Positions 1 through 6,704 of a stretch of 9,046 nucleotides of DNA are shown one piece after another. This DNA comes from CAZLXG01 sp964563585. Lineage in GTDB: Bacteria; Bacteroidota; Bacteroidia; Flavobacteriales; Flavobacteriaceae. The translations under genes and the position numbers were made by a program. Every line of letters begins with the position of its first letter. Positions within the stretch are counted from its first letter, which is position 1. The stretch covers positions 1-9,046 of the forward strand of contig CAZLXG010000075.1 in the NCBI GenBank assembly GCA_964563585.1, given 5' to 3'. The notes below the pieces were generated by a model, which worked only from the letters and a program-made list of their open reading frames with translations, was not told the origin of the DNA and did not search any database.

Positions 1-57
1 CATATTAGCACATATTAGCACATATTAGCACATATTAGCACATATTAGCACATATTA
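1..57. repeat. Tandem array of a 10-bp unit (CATATTAGCA), cut by window edge
   Basis: Five perfect head-to-tail copies of CATATTAGCA occupy 1-50, and a sixth begins at 51, matches for seven bases (CATATTA) and then diverges. The window starts at the first base of a copy, so the array probably extends further left and its true length is unknown. There are no spacers, so it is not a CRISPR. Each unit contains TAG on the plus strand and TAA on the minus strand, and a 10-bp period runs these through all frames, so the array cannot be translated on either strand. The period is close to one helical turn, so each copy presents the same face of the DNA. That would suit a cooperatively bound protein (inference). 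It ends about 10 bp before a promoter-like element for the next gene. Confidence 0.95.
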
Positions 58-66
58 TATATTTTG

Positions 67-74
67 TATATTTG
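67..74 (+). promoter_or_regulatory. Bacteroidota -7 element (TATATTTG) for the two-gene unit
   Basis: TATATTTG matches the Bacteroidota sigma-factor consensus TAnnTTTG exactly and lies 30 bp before the start codon at 105. No TTG-type -33 element is visible at the expected distance. That position falls in the last copies of the 10-bp array, so the array may replace or overlay the -33 region, for example as an activator or repressor site (inference). A near match (TATATTTTG, 58-66) directly precedes it. Confidence 0.5.
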
Positions 75-104
75 CCCTCATTAATATTTTAAATTACTAA
101 CTTT

Positions 105-680
105 ATGGAAAACAGTGAATTAGAGAGTCTAAAAGCTTATTCAAAAGCTTTAGACAACTTAGCTTGTAATAAGAGTAAGGACACTTTTCCAAATAAAAAC
201 CATAAGCACGCTTCTGTTGCTTTATGCAAAATTTTAAAATACTCAAAAAACGATTTTATCATATTTGATGACGATTTAAAAGGAGATATAGTTAATCATC
301 AAGAAGTTGTGTCATTTAAAGATTCGTTAATTGAATTTATTAGCAGAGGAGGAAAGGTAAAAATTGTTATTAGTGATAAATATGACGACGAGGATGATAA
401 GAATTTAAAGGATTTTTTAAAACTTTTAATAGAAATATTCCCTGATAACGTTGAACTTAAAATAGCTTCTACTGAATTCAAAGCATCTATGAGAAAAATT
501 TATAATGAAAAAATAAATTTTGCTATTGGTGATAATAATAAATTTAGGTTAGAATTATTTGGTAATAATTCAGTTGACAATAAAACAAGAAAAGCTGTGG
601 GTTCTTTCAATAATGAAGCGGTAACTAATAAATTATTATCTGTTTTCTCCTCCAATTACTCATCTTGTTTAGATTATTAA
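105..680 (+). CDS. Small PLD-like protein lacking HKD motif, unknown function
   Basis: This is a 191-residue soluble protein with no signal peptide or membrane segment. I do not recognise a named family. The order of elements resembles a single phospholipase D-like domain. A hydrophobic strand ends in acidic residues (about 50-57), followed by a helix (about 67-81), then a basic turn and strand VKIVIS (85-90). A second helix (about 99-112) precedes a strand and turn INFAIGD (137-143) with a following FRLELF strand. Near the end, KAVGSFNN (163-170) precedes a helix with the F-x4-Y spacing often seen at the end of such domains. The catalytic HxKxxxxD motif is absent, so it is probably non-enzymatic, perhaps a binding or sensing module (inference). 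The stop is 18 bp before the next gene, suggesting one transcript. Codons are strongly A/T biased. A different Rossmann-like fold is possible. Confidence 0.8.
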   Translation: MENSELESLKAYSKALDNLACNKSKDTFPNKNHKHASVALCKILKYSKNDFIIFDDDLKGDIVNHQEVVSFKDSLIEFISRGGKVKIVISDKYDDEDDKNLKDFLKLLIEIFPDNVELKIASTEFKASMRKIYNEKINFAIGDNNKFRLELFGNNSVDNKTRKAVGSFNNEAVTNKLLSVFSSNYSSCLDY

Positions 681-698
681 TTAATTTCCGATTTTTAT

Positions 699-1568
699 AT
701 GATTTTAAGCTACTTTAATTCTTATTTTGAAGTTCTTGTTGGTTTAAATTTAGGGTATGCTGCATTTGATTATTTTAGAAGAGAACTTACGGAGAGAATT
801 TTTAAAACTGACCGTTTATCTGACAAACTAAATAATCTCCAAAGCAGATTAAAAACTCATGTTTCCGAAGAAAGGGATAATAAAGCCCTTTCTTCTACTT
901 TAGAAAATATTAATAAGAAAGTTGAAATTGAAGCTAAAGCTCTAAAAAATCAAGAAGAAAGTGAAAGATGCTTTTTAGAAATTCTAAAACCTATTTCTTT
1001 TATGTTGTCATTATTATGCATAAGTTTTCTTGTTATAGCAGCTTTTCAGGATTCATCAATTAATAAAGAGTTTTATGATAATTATTTTTTTCGTCTTAGT
1101 TGTTTAGTAGCTGTATTCACTTTCACTATTTTTTATTGCTCATTTTCGGATAGAATTATAAAAGATAAAATAAAAATTAGACCTATTCATATATTAATAA
1201 TTTTTAGTGTGTTTGTGACTGTTTCTTGTGATAGTTTATATGGCATTATTTTTGTCAATTTGTATTGGGAGTTAGCGTCATTAATATGGTTTCCCATATC
1301 AATATATTTGTTTTTATTAATAATTAAAGTTTTAAAAATTAAAAAATATACAGACAAAGGAGTTAAACTTTTTTTTACAGATTTATTTGAACTTACGAGG
1401 TTGAATTTTTTTAGCATAATAGTTTATCTTTTAATTCTTTTCGTGTGTTTTATACCAGTAATTGTTTACTATAATTTAAAAATTGCTTCTATAAAGTATA
1501 TAGTTGTATTGTTAACACCTCTTTTTTTATATTTATTTATTTATTTCTATTCGTGTTTTGATTCATAA
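699..1568 (+). CDS. Coiled-coil multi-span membrane protein, unknown function
   Basis: This is a 289-residue inner-membrane protein that I do not recognise. A moderately hydrophobic N-terminal segment (about 8-25) may be a first span or re-entrant helix. A charged heptad-like coiled coil follows (about 28-92, rich in K, E, L and N). Six strongly hydrophobic segments come next, at about 97-116, 129-149, 162-185, 190-213, 235-257 and 265-286. The basic loop at about 151-161 (DRIIKDKIKIRP) should be cytoplasmic by the positive-inside rule. The protein starts 18 bp after the stop of the PLD-like gene and shares its AT-rich composition, so the two probably act together. One possibility is a soluble sensor or adaptor with a membrane effector (inference from architecture only). 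No transporter, kinase or peptidase motif is visible. No convincing terminator follows. Confidence 0.8.
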   Translation: MILSYFNSYFEVLVGLNLGYAAFDYFRRELTERIFKTDRLSDKLNNLQSRLKTHVSEERDNKALSSTLENINKKVEIEAKALKNQEESERCFLEILKPISFMLSLLCISFLVIAAFQDSSINKEFYDNYFFRLSCLVAVFTFTIFYCSFSDRIIKDKIKIRPIHILIIFSVFVTVSCDSLYGIIFVNLYWELASLIWFPISIYLFLLIIKVLKIKKYTDKGVKLFFTDLFELTRLNFFSIIVYLLILFVCFIPVIVYYNLKIASIKYIVVLLTPLFLYLFIYFYSCFDS

Positions 1569-1889
1569 AAACGTTTTTGGAAAAAAATATAAAAAGTTAT
1601 CCATTAAGCACACAGAAACCTTAGACACAGTTTTGGAAAGTATTAGCAATGGAGATTAATTCGTTCCTTAAACTAAGTGTTATTTTCATTTCCTTATCTT
1701 TATTAATTAATAAACCATCCTGTGTAAAAGAAAATTATTCCAACTTCATTTTTACTTTTTTTATTCGATTACAAATGTTTAAGTCGTTTTAAACTTTGGT
1801 GTAGACTGGTATATAGTTCCCGTTATATAAAGGTTTTATATTTGTTGATGTGAATAAAATAATTTATATTTATAACAAATTATAATTTT
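1569..1889. other. 321-bp AT-rich gap without a convincing gene
   Basis: No RNA gene, strong hairpin or insertion-sequence end was found here. A 12-bp palindrome AAAAACGTTTTT (1567-1578) overlaps the preceding stop but has no loop, so it is a poor terminator. A 47-codon open frame (plus strand, ATG at 1649, stop at 1790-1792) encodes a hydrophobic peptide, MEINSFLKLSVIFIS onward, with no support beyond being open. On the minus strand, a frame with ATG near 1694 runs about 22 codons to a stop and could be a decayed gene end. Weak look-alikes of the left 10-bp repeat occur (ATTAAGCACA at 1603-1612, TATTAGCA at 1641-1648). The gap may be the scar at the right end of an acquired segment (inference). 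Confidence 0.5.
1837..1844 (+). promoter_or_regulatory. Putative -7 element (TATATTTG) for the zinc-ribbon gene
   Basis: TATATTTG is an exact TAnnTTTG match about 45 bp before the ATG at 1890. An alternative reading uses TTTG at 1841-1844 as the -33 element and TATATTTA at 1865-1872 as an imperfect -7 element with a 20-bp spacer, which would give a very short leader. The sequence alone does not choose between them. Confidence 0.4.
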
Positions 1890-2240
1890 ATGGATAAGGT
1901 TTGTTTAGATTGTGGAGATAAATTAATTGGAAGAAGTGACAAAAAATTCTGTAGCGATTATTGTAGAAATGCTTATAACAATACAATAAATAAAGATTCA
2001 AAAAACTTAATTCGAAATATCAATAATCGATTAAGAAAAAATTGGAGAATTCTTGAAACTTTAAACCCAAACCAAAAAACTAAAACAACAAGAAACAAAC
2101 TCATGCAATATGGGTTTGATTTTAATTATTTCACAAGCACTTATACAACCAAAGCAGGTACTATTTATTACTTTATTTACAATCAAGGTTACTTACCATT
2201 AGATGATGATTATTTTGCATTAGTAAACCGTGAGAGTTAG
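1890..2240 (+). CDS. Small zinc-ribbon protein (DUF2116-like)
   Basis: This 116-residue cytoplasmic protein has an N-terminal zinc ribbon: C5-x2-C8-x12-C21-x3-C25, with CLDCGDKLIGRSDKKFC at its core. Paired CxxC/CxxxC knuckles of this kind resemble DUF2116-type ribbons and the zinc fingers of bacterial nucleic-acid-binding proteins. The middle (about 38-65) is basic and rich in Asn, Lys and Arg (NRLRKNWR), which would suit nucleic-acid contact (inference). The C-terminal half (about 70-108) is aromatic-rich and seems to form its own small domain. Similar short proteins are, as I recall, widespread and uncharacterised in Flavobacteriia. The gene lies 56 bp before the GIDE-domain gene in the same direction, so cotranscription is possible. 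The ATG sits directly after an A/T-rich leader and no earlier in-frame start is attractive. Confidence 0.82.
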   Translation: MDKVCLDCGDKLIGRSDKKFCSDYCRNAYNNTINKDSKNLIRNINNRLRKNWRILETLNPNQKTKTTRNKLMQYGFDFNYFTSTYTTKAGTIYYFIYNQGYLPLDDDYFALVNRES

Positions 2241-2296
2241 AACTAAATGTAACATTTTATAAAAATTGATTACTTATAATTATAAAACCATCCATT

Positions 2297-3004
2297 ATGT
2301 TTCACTTTTTAGCAACTACAGTTTTAATTCCATTTTTAGTTATTGGAGGCATAGGATTAATTGTTTTTTTAGGATACTATTTTAGTAAAAAACAAATGGT
2401 TCTAAGGATACTATCTAAAATTCCACATAGATCTATAACAAGCTTTAAAACAAACGAATTAACTAAAGTTACAGGTAAGGCACTGCATGTAAAAGAACCT
2501 TTAATTGCGCCTTATAGTAAACGAAAATGTATTTTCTATTTCATTAAAATTCAAAAACGAGTAAGTACAGGGAAAAGTTCACATTGGAAAACTATTGTAA
2601 AAGAAGAAAAGTTTCAAGAGTTTTTTATTGATAATAATGGTGAGTATGTAATTGTGAAACCAACACAAAATCCAACCAATTTTATAAGTTATTTAGTAAC
2701 AGAAAAAAAAGCATCTTCAGGAACTTTTAATGATCCAACACCAAAATTTAAAGCCTTACTAAAACAGTATAATATTGACAGTTCTAATTTTTTAGGGTTT
2801 AATAAACCCTTAAGGTATTATGAAGGTGTTATCGAAATAGGTGAAAAAATAACGGTTGCAGGAATTGCAAAATGGAAGCAATTAAGTGAACCTATAGAAG
2901 GTTATTCATACTCTAAAATTGCAACATTAATAAGTACTGATAAGCAAAAGTTGATTATTACAGACCATCCAAAAGCTATAGATAATTTTAGGAGAAGACG
3001 TTAA
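2297..3004 (+). CDS. Membrane-anchored GIDE-type domain protein
   Basis: This 235-residue protein has one N-terminal membrane span (about 8-29, followed by KK) and then a domain resembling the GIDE domain of eukaryotic mitochondrial E3 ligase MUL1/MULAN. The matching landmarks are the early V-T-G-K-A strand (58-62), the Y-S-K-R-K-C-I-F-Y-F-I segment (73-83), W97, the F-x-I-D-x-x-G-E-Y-V-I-V-K-P stretch (109-122), and RYYEGVIEIGEKITVAGIA (173-191). The last of these is the typical R-Y-x-E-x-x-I-x-x-G-x-x-x-x-V-x-G end of the domain. There is no RING finger, so no ubiquitin ligase activity is expected. The domain would face the cytoplasm by the positive-inside rule. Its bacterial role is unknown to me. 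The stop codon is one base from the stop of the convergent CBS gene. The C-terminus is strongly basic (FRRRR). Confidence 0.78.
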   Translation: MFHFLATTVLIPFLVIGGIGLIVFLGYYFSKKQMVLRILSKIPHRSITSFKTNELTKVTGKALHVKEPLIAPYSKRKCIFYFIKIQKRVSTGKSSHWKTIVKEEKFQEFFIDNNGEYVIVKPTQNPTNFISYLVTEKKASSGTFNDPTPKFKALLKQYNIDSSNFLGFNKPLRYYEGVIEIGEKITVAGIAKWKQLSEPIEGYSYSKIATLISTDKQKLIITDHPKAIDNFRRRR

Positions 3005-3005
3005 A

Positions 3006-3473
3006 CTATTTCCAGGTTTGCCCTTTCATTTTCATGGCAGCTTTTAGTACATCTTTCTGACTTATTTGTCCAACTAATTTTCCGTTTTCAACAATAGGAA
3101 AACGTCTTCGTTTCGCATTTAAAAATTTATTAGCAGCATCAAAAATAGTCATATTGCCATCAATAGTTTCAACATTAGTAACCATATGTTTTTCAATAGT
3201 TTTGTCTTGCATTGGCATATTGTAATAACGACTTTCACTAATTTGTTTAATACAATCGCCTTCAGAAATAATACCAATCAATTCATTCTTTTCATTAATT
3301 ACTGGTCCGCCAGAAATTCTATGCTTAATCAACGATTGCATAACACTTTCAATGGTTTGGTTTGAGGTAAACGTAATCAAATTTCTAGTCATATAATCAC
3401 TCACTTTTAAAGGAGTAGAATCTGTCCCTGTCGTTTGTTGCCTTCTGGCACCTCTAAAGCTTTTTATTGGCAT
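3006..3473 (-). CDS. CBS domain pair protein
   Basis: This 155-residue cytoplasmic protein consists of two tandem CBS domains (about 23-79 and 92-148), which together form a Bateman module that usually binds adenine nucleotides or similar ligands. Each domain opens with the usual V-x-D-Y-M-T or I-x-K-H-M-V start. Each ends with the G-I-I-S-E-G-D or G-Q-I-S-Q-K-D turn before its last helix. The S-G-G-P-V-I (54-59) and R-R-F-P-I-V (123-128) strands are also typical. A short basic, Gln/Thr-rich N-terminal tail (1-20) precedes the first domain. There is no fused effector, so it probably regulates a partner protein, which is not identifiable here. Its transcript would run into the GIDE gene on the opposite strand. 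A near-consensus -7 element lies 20 bp upstream. Confidence 0.93.
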   Translation of the reverse strand: MPIKSFRGARRQQTTGTDSTPLKVSDYMTRNLITFTSNQTIESVMQSLIKHRISGGPVINEKNELIGIISEGDCIKQISESRYYNMPMQDKTIEKHMVTNVETIDGNMTIFDAANKFLNAKRRRFPIVENGKLVGQISQKDVLKAAMKMKGQTWK

Positions 3474-3493
3474 AAAATTTAATTTAATATTAC

Positions 3494-3501
3494 TAAATAT
3501 A
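3494..3501 (-). promoter_or_regulatory. Possible -7 element for the CBS gene in the divergent spacer
   Basis: On the minus strand, TATATTTA matches TAnnTTTG at all but the last position and lies about 20 bp before the CBS start codon. The whole spacer between the CBS gene and the M28 peptidase gene (3474-3598) is extremely AT-rich and must hold promoters for both. No exact TAnnTTTG is visible for the peptidase gene. Confidence 0.3.
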
Positions 3502-3598
3502 ATTATTTTTAATGAATTTTCCTAAAATGAAAATTGAGTAATGTAAATAATGCATATAATTTATGTAATTTTAAAACGTAATTAATAACTATAAATTG

Positions 3599-5899
3599 AT
3601 GAAAAAATTAATAGCAATTATAATAATTCTACTAGCTGTTTATTTTAGTTTTAAAACCATTATACCAAGTGAAATAACATCGATTGATACTCCGAAAAAC
3701 GAATTTTCAACACAACGCGCATTAGTTCATTTAAAAGAAATTTCTAAAGATGTACACTATTTAGGAAGCGATGCACATAATGATGTTAGAGATTATATTG
3801 AAAAAGAATTGCAAAAACTAGGTTTAGAAACTCATATTCAAGAGGGCTACTCGTATAGTGAAAAATGGGGTGCTTTTTCAAAACCAAAAAATATATTAGC
3901 AAGAATTAAAGGAACAAGTGAAGGTAAAGCGTTAATGCTATTAACACATTACGATAGTAATCCGCATTCATCGTTTGGAGCAAGTGACGCCGGTTCGGGA
4001 GTAGTTACAATTTTAGAAGGTTTACGTGCTTTTTTAAGTGAAAACAAAACGCCAAAAAACGACATTATAATTTTAATTTCTGATAGTGAAGAATTAGGAT
4101 TAAATGGTGCCGATATATTTGTAAACCAACACGAATGGGCAAAAGATGTTGGACTGGTTTTAAATTTTGAAGCAAGAGGAAGTGGTGGTTCTAGCATTAT
4201 GCTTATTGAAACCAATCAAGGAAATGCTAATTTAATGAAAGAGTTTGTGGCGGCAAATCCTAAATTTCCTGTAGCAAATTCGTTGTTTTATAGCATTTAT
4301 AAAATGTTGCCAAACGATACCGATTTAACAATTTTTAGAAAAGATGGTGATATTGATGGCTTTAATTTTGCATTTATTGATGATCATTTCGATTATCATA
4401 CAGCGCTTGATACCTACGAGCGATTAGATAGAAACACTTTAGAGCATCAAGGCAGTTATTTAATGCCTTTATTATATCATTTTAGTGAATCAAATCTTAA
4501 TAATTTAAAACATAAAGAAGACTATATTTATTTTAATGTGCCTTTTTTAAAAACAATTATATATCCGTTTTCATGGATAATGCCAATGCTTATTTTGGCA
4601 ATTATATTGTTTATTATACTGTTGTTTTACGGTTTTAAAAAGCAAACTATTAATGCCAAAGACGTTGGAAAAGGTTTTGTTGCTTTAATAACATCGTTAA
4701 TTATTGCGGGTGCAATTGGTTATTTTTCTTGGGGATTTTTAAAAATGCTATACCCACGTTACAACGAAATATTACATGGCTTTACTTATAATGGGTATAC
4801 ATATATTTCAGCGTTTGTTTGTCTATCGTTAGCAATATGTTTTTACATCTATCATAAAGTATATAAGTTGGAAAATGTAGCAAGTTTATTAATTGCGCCG
4901 CTGTTTTTATGGCTAGTAATCTGTACTGGTGTTGCTTTAAAATTAGAAGGTGCAAGTTTTTTTATAATACCTGTGTTTTTCGGGTTGCTTAGCTTATTTG
5001 TGTTTATTAGACAGAAAGAACCAAGTATTATTTTACTAACCTTATTAGGGCTTCCAGTAATAATGATGCTTTCATATTTTGTGCAAATGTTTCCTGTAGG
5101 TTTAGGCTTAAAAATGATGGTTATATCTATGGTATTAGTTGTTTTAATATTCGGGTTATTAATTTCTGTATTCGGATTTTTTAAACATAAAAAAAGATGG
5201 TCGTTTTTGTTTTTATTTATGTCGATTTACTTTTTAGTATCGGCTCATTTTAAATCTGATTTTACTGAAGATTCACCGAAACCAAACAGTTTATTATATG
5301 TATTAAATGCTGATGATAATACTGCGGTTTGGGCAACTTATGATGAAACTTTAGATGCATGGACAAAAGAGTTTATTACCGATTATCCCGATGAAGCATC
5401 CGATTTGAAAGATTATACTATTGGAAGTAAATACAAATCTGGGTTTTCATTCACTAAAAAAGCACCAATAAAAGCTATTAATAAACCAGTTGTTGAAGTG
5501 TCAAATGATACTATAATTGGGAATTTACGTCATATTGAAGTTTGTATAACGTCGCAACGAAACGTGAATAGAATTGAAATTTTTTCCGATTCAACAAATA
5601 TTTATAAATCGTTTAAAGTAAATGGAGTAAATGTGCCAATAGATGAAGAAAGGGGAAATGTCTTCAATAAACGAAACAAAAGCAGATTGTTTAGCTATCA
5701 TGTAACAGATGAAGAACCATTAAATATGATTTTTAGTGTACCAAAGAACCAAGAAACCACATTTAAAATTTATGAAGCTTCTTATGATTTGTTAGAAAAC
5801 GAAAACTTTTCAGTACCTAAACGAGAATTGAATATGATACCAAAACCTTTTGTGCTTAATGATGCTATTGTTGTAAAAAGGACGTTAAGCATTAAATAA
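3599..5899 (+). CDS. M28 family zinc peptidase with multi-span membrane C-terminus
   Basis: This 766-residue membrane peptidase has an N-terminal signal anchor (about 3-20) and an M28 aminopeptidase domain (about 35-300) that should lie in the periplasm. All expected residues are visible: H117 and D119 (THYDS), bridging D130 (SDAGSG), E164-E165 (DSEELG, catalytic base plus ligand), E191 (NFEARG) and H267 (DYHTALD). About eight membrane spans follow (roughly 317-343, 358-380, 401-420, 428-448, 453-470, 477-498, 506-528, 533-549). The protein ends in a soluble C-terminal domain (about 555-766). This order matches eukaryotic ERMP1/Fxna and yeast Pff1-type M28 proteins and common Bacteroidota homologues. 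It probably cleaves peptides from the N-terminus (family knowledge); its substrate is unknown. The ATG at 3599 is preferred over an in-frame TTG directly before it. The gene is divergent from the CBS gene. Confidence 0.93.
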   Translation: MKKLIAIIIILLAVYFSFKTIIPSEITSIDTPKNEFSTQRALVHLKEISKDVHYLGSDAHNDVRDYIEKELQKLGLETHIQEGYSYSEKWGAFSKPKNILARIKGTSEGKALMLLTHYDSNPHSSFGASDAGSGVVTILEGLRAFLSENKTPKNDIIILISDSEELGLNGADIFVNQHEWAKDVGLVLNFEARGSGGSSIMLIETNQGNANLMKEFVAANPKFPVANSLFYSIYKMLPNDTDLTIFRKDGDIDGFNFAFIDDHFDYHTALDTYERLDRNTLEHQGSYLMPLLYHFSESNLNNLKHKEDYIYFNVPFLKTIIYPFSWIMPMLILAIILFIILLFYGFKKQTINAKDVGKGFVALITSLIIAGAIGYFSWGFLKMLYPRYNEILHGFTYNGYTYISAFVCLSLAICFYIYHKVYKLENVASLLIAPLFLWLVICTGVALKLEGASFFIIPVFFGLLSLFVFIRQKEPSIILLTLLGLPVIMMLSYFVQMFPVGLGLKMMVISMVLVVLIFGLLISVFGFFKHKKRWSFLFLFMSIYFLVSAHFKSDFTEDSPKPNSLLYVLNADDNTAVWATYDETLDAWTKEFITDYPDEASDLKDYTIGSKYKSGFSFTKKAPIKAINKPVVEVSNDTIIGNLRHIEVCITSQRNVNRIEIFSDSTNIYKSFKVNGVNVPIDEERGNVFNKRNKSRLFSYHVTDEEPLNMIFSVPKNQETTFKIYEASYDLLENENFSVPKRELNMIPKPFVLNDAIVVKRTLSIK

Positions 5900-5936
5900 T
5901 TAGTATACTTTTAAGAAAAAATATGTTAATTTTTTA

Positions 5937-5944
5937 TAATTTTG
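5937..5944 (+). promoter_or_regulatory. Putative -7 element (TAATTTTG) for the TPR-like gene
   Basis: TAATTTTG is an exact TAnnTTTG match 30 bp before the ATG at 5974, inside the 74-bp gap after the M28 gene. It suggests the secreted TPR-like gene has its own promoter even though it follows the peptidase gene closely. No clear -33 element is visible, and no terminator hairpin lies in the gap. Confidence 0.45.
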
Positions 5945-5973
5945 GGATTCTTAAAAACTAAACTTAAAAACAA

Positions 5974-6687
5974 ATGAAACAATTATTAACTGTAATGCTG
6001 TTTATTAGTGCTTTTAGCATGCAAGCTCAAAGTAATTCAGGTTTAATTAAACATTATGAAGATTACTATAAGCAAATGAAGGCACAAGGTGATGTGCAAG
6101 GTATTATTAATGCTATGACGCATTTAAACATATTATCGCCGTCACAAGCAAGAAAAGATACGTTAGCTTATGTGTATATGAGTGAAAATAAATATGTACA
6201 AGCATTAAATACTATTGGAATTGAAAAAAACGTAAGTGATTCTGATATGGCAGTTGAGGTGAAAGGGATATCGTTAAAAGCTGTAAAACAAATAAAATTG
6301 GCTATTGAACAATTTGATGAATTGTTTAAAAGAGCTCCTAGTCCATCCTTAGCTTATGAGTTAGCAGACCTTAATTTACAAACGCAAAATTTAGCTGAAG
6401 CTAATAAGCATATTACTTATGGTTTAGCAAATACAAAAGATGATATGAAGAAAGCTTTTTATGAAACACAGCAACCATATCAAGTGTCTTTAAAATCTGC
6501 ATTTATGTATTTAAATGCACTTGTTGAATATAATAAAGATCCAAAAACAAAAATTGATGCTGCAGTAGATATTTTAGACGCGGCATTAAAAGAAGCTCCA
6601 AATTTTAATTTAATTAATATTACAAAAACGGAGTTGTTACGCCAAAAACAAGCGTTACAAGCGCAAGCAGCGCAACCTAAAAATTAA
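5974..6687 (+). CDS. Secreted TPR-like repeat protein
   Basis: This 237-residue protein begins with a Sec signal peptide: K2, then a hydrophobic core LLTVMLFISAF (4-14) and likely cleavage near A18 in MQAQS. There is no lipobox cysteine, so it should be soluble in the periplasm. The rest is predicted to be all-helical with TPR-like helix pairs. The clearest lie at about 62-80 (DTLAYVYMSENKYVQALNT), 93-121 (the A-I-E-Q-F-D-E-L-F-K-R-A-P segment) and 125-151 (SLAYELADLNLQTQNLAEA). A final pair (about 172-208) includes AAVDILDAALKEAPN, and the C-terminal tail is Gln/Ala-rich. Such proteins usually act as scaffolds in envelope complexes; the partner is unknown. It lies 74 bp after the M28 gene in the same direction and ends ahead of a strong terminator. 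Confidence 0.85.
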   Translation: MKQLLTVMLFISAFSMQAQSNSGLIKHYEDYYKQMKAQGDVQGIINAMTHLNILSPSQARKDTLAYVYMSENKYVQALNTIGIEKNVSDSDMAVEVKGISLKAVKQIKLAIEQFDELFKRAPSPSLAYELADLNLQTQNLAEANKHITYGLANTKDDMKKAFYETQQPYQVSLKSAFMYLNALVEYNKDPKTKIDAAVDILDAALKEAPNFNLINITKTELLRQKQALQAQAAQPKN

Positions 6688-6704
6688 ATAGTTTAATACA
6701 TAAA

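Noticed and set aside
1..60. CRISPR array
   Set aside because: The 10-bp units are contiguous with no spacers, and no cas gene is visible.
299..481. Minus-strand 60-codon open frame inside the PLD-like gene
   Set aside because: It is the reverse-strand shadow of a better-supported gene, with Ser-rich low-complexity translation and no gene-like start context.
1187..1417. Minus-strand 76-codon open frame inside the membrane protein gene
   Set aside because: It is antisense to a gene with clear membrane-span periodicity, and its translation has no recognisable features.
1603..1648. Degenerate copies of the 10-bp repeat after the gene pair (ATTAAGCACA, TATTAGCA) as a right-hand boundary
   Set aside because: The matches are 8-10 bases in very AT-rich DNA, isolated and not tandem, so chance explains them. 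They are mentioned only as a weak hint.
1649..1792. 47-codon hydrophobic open frame as a toxin or small membrane protein gene
   Set aside because: There is no promoter match at a suitable distance, no antitoxin-like antisense RNA signal and no recognised family, and AT-rich DNA easily yields Phe/Leu/Ile-rich frames.
2297..3004. Ubiquitin ligase function for the GIDE-type protein
   Set aside because: No RING finger cysteine/histidine pattern is present anywhere in the 235 residues.
3596..3598. TTG as the start codon of the M28 peptidase gene
   Set aside because: An ATG follows immediately in frame and gives the standard lysine-plus-hydrophobic N-terminus, so the TTG adds nothing.
3949..4215. 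Minus-strand open frame inside the M28 gene
   Set aside because: It overlaps the conserved zinc-site coding region and is a reverse-strand shadow.
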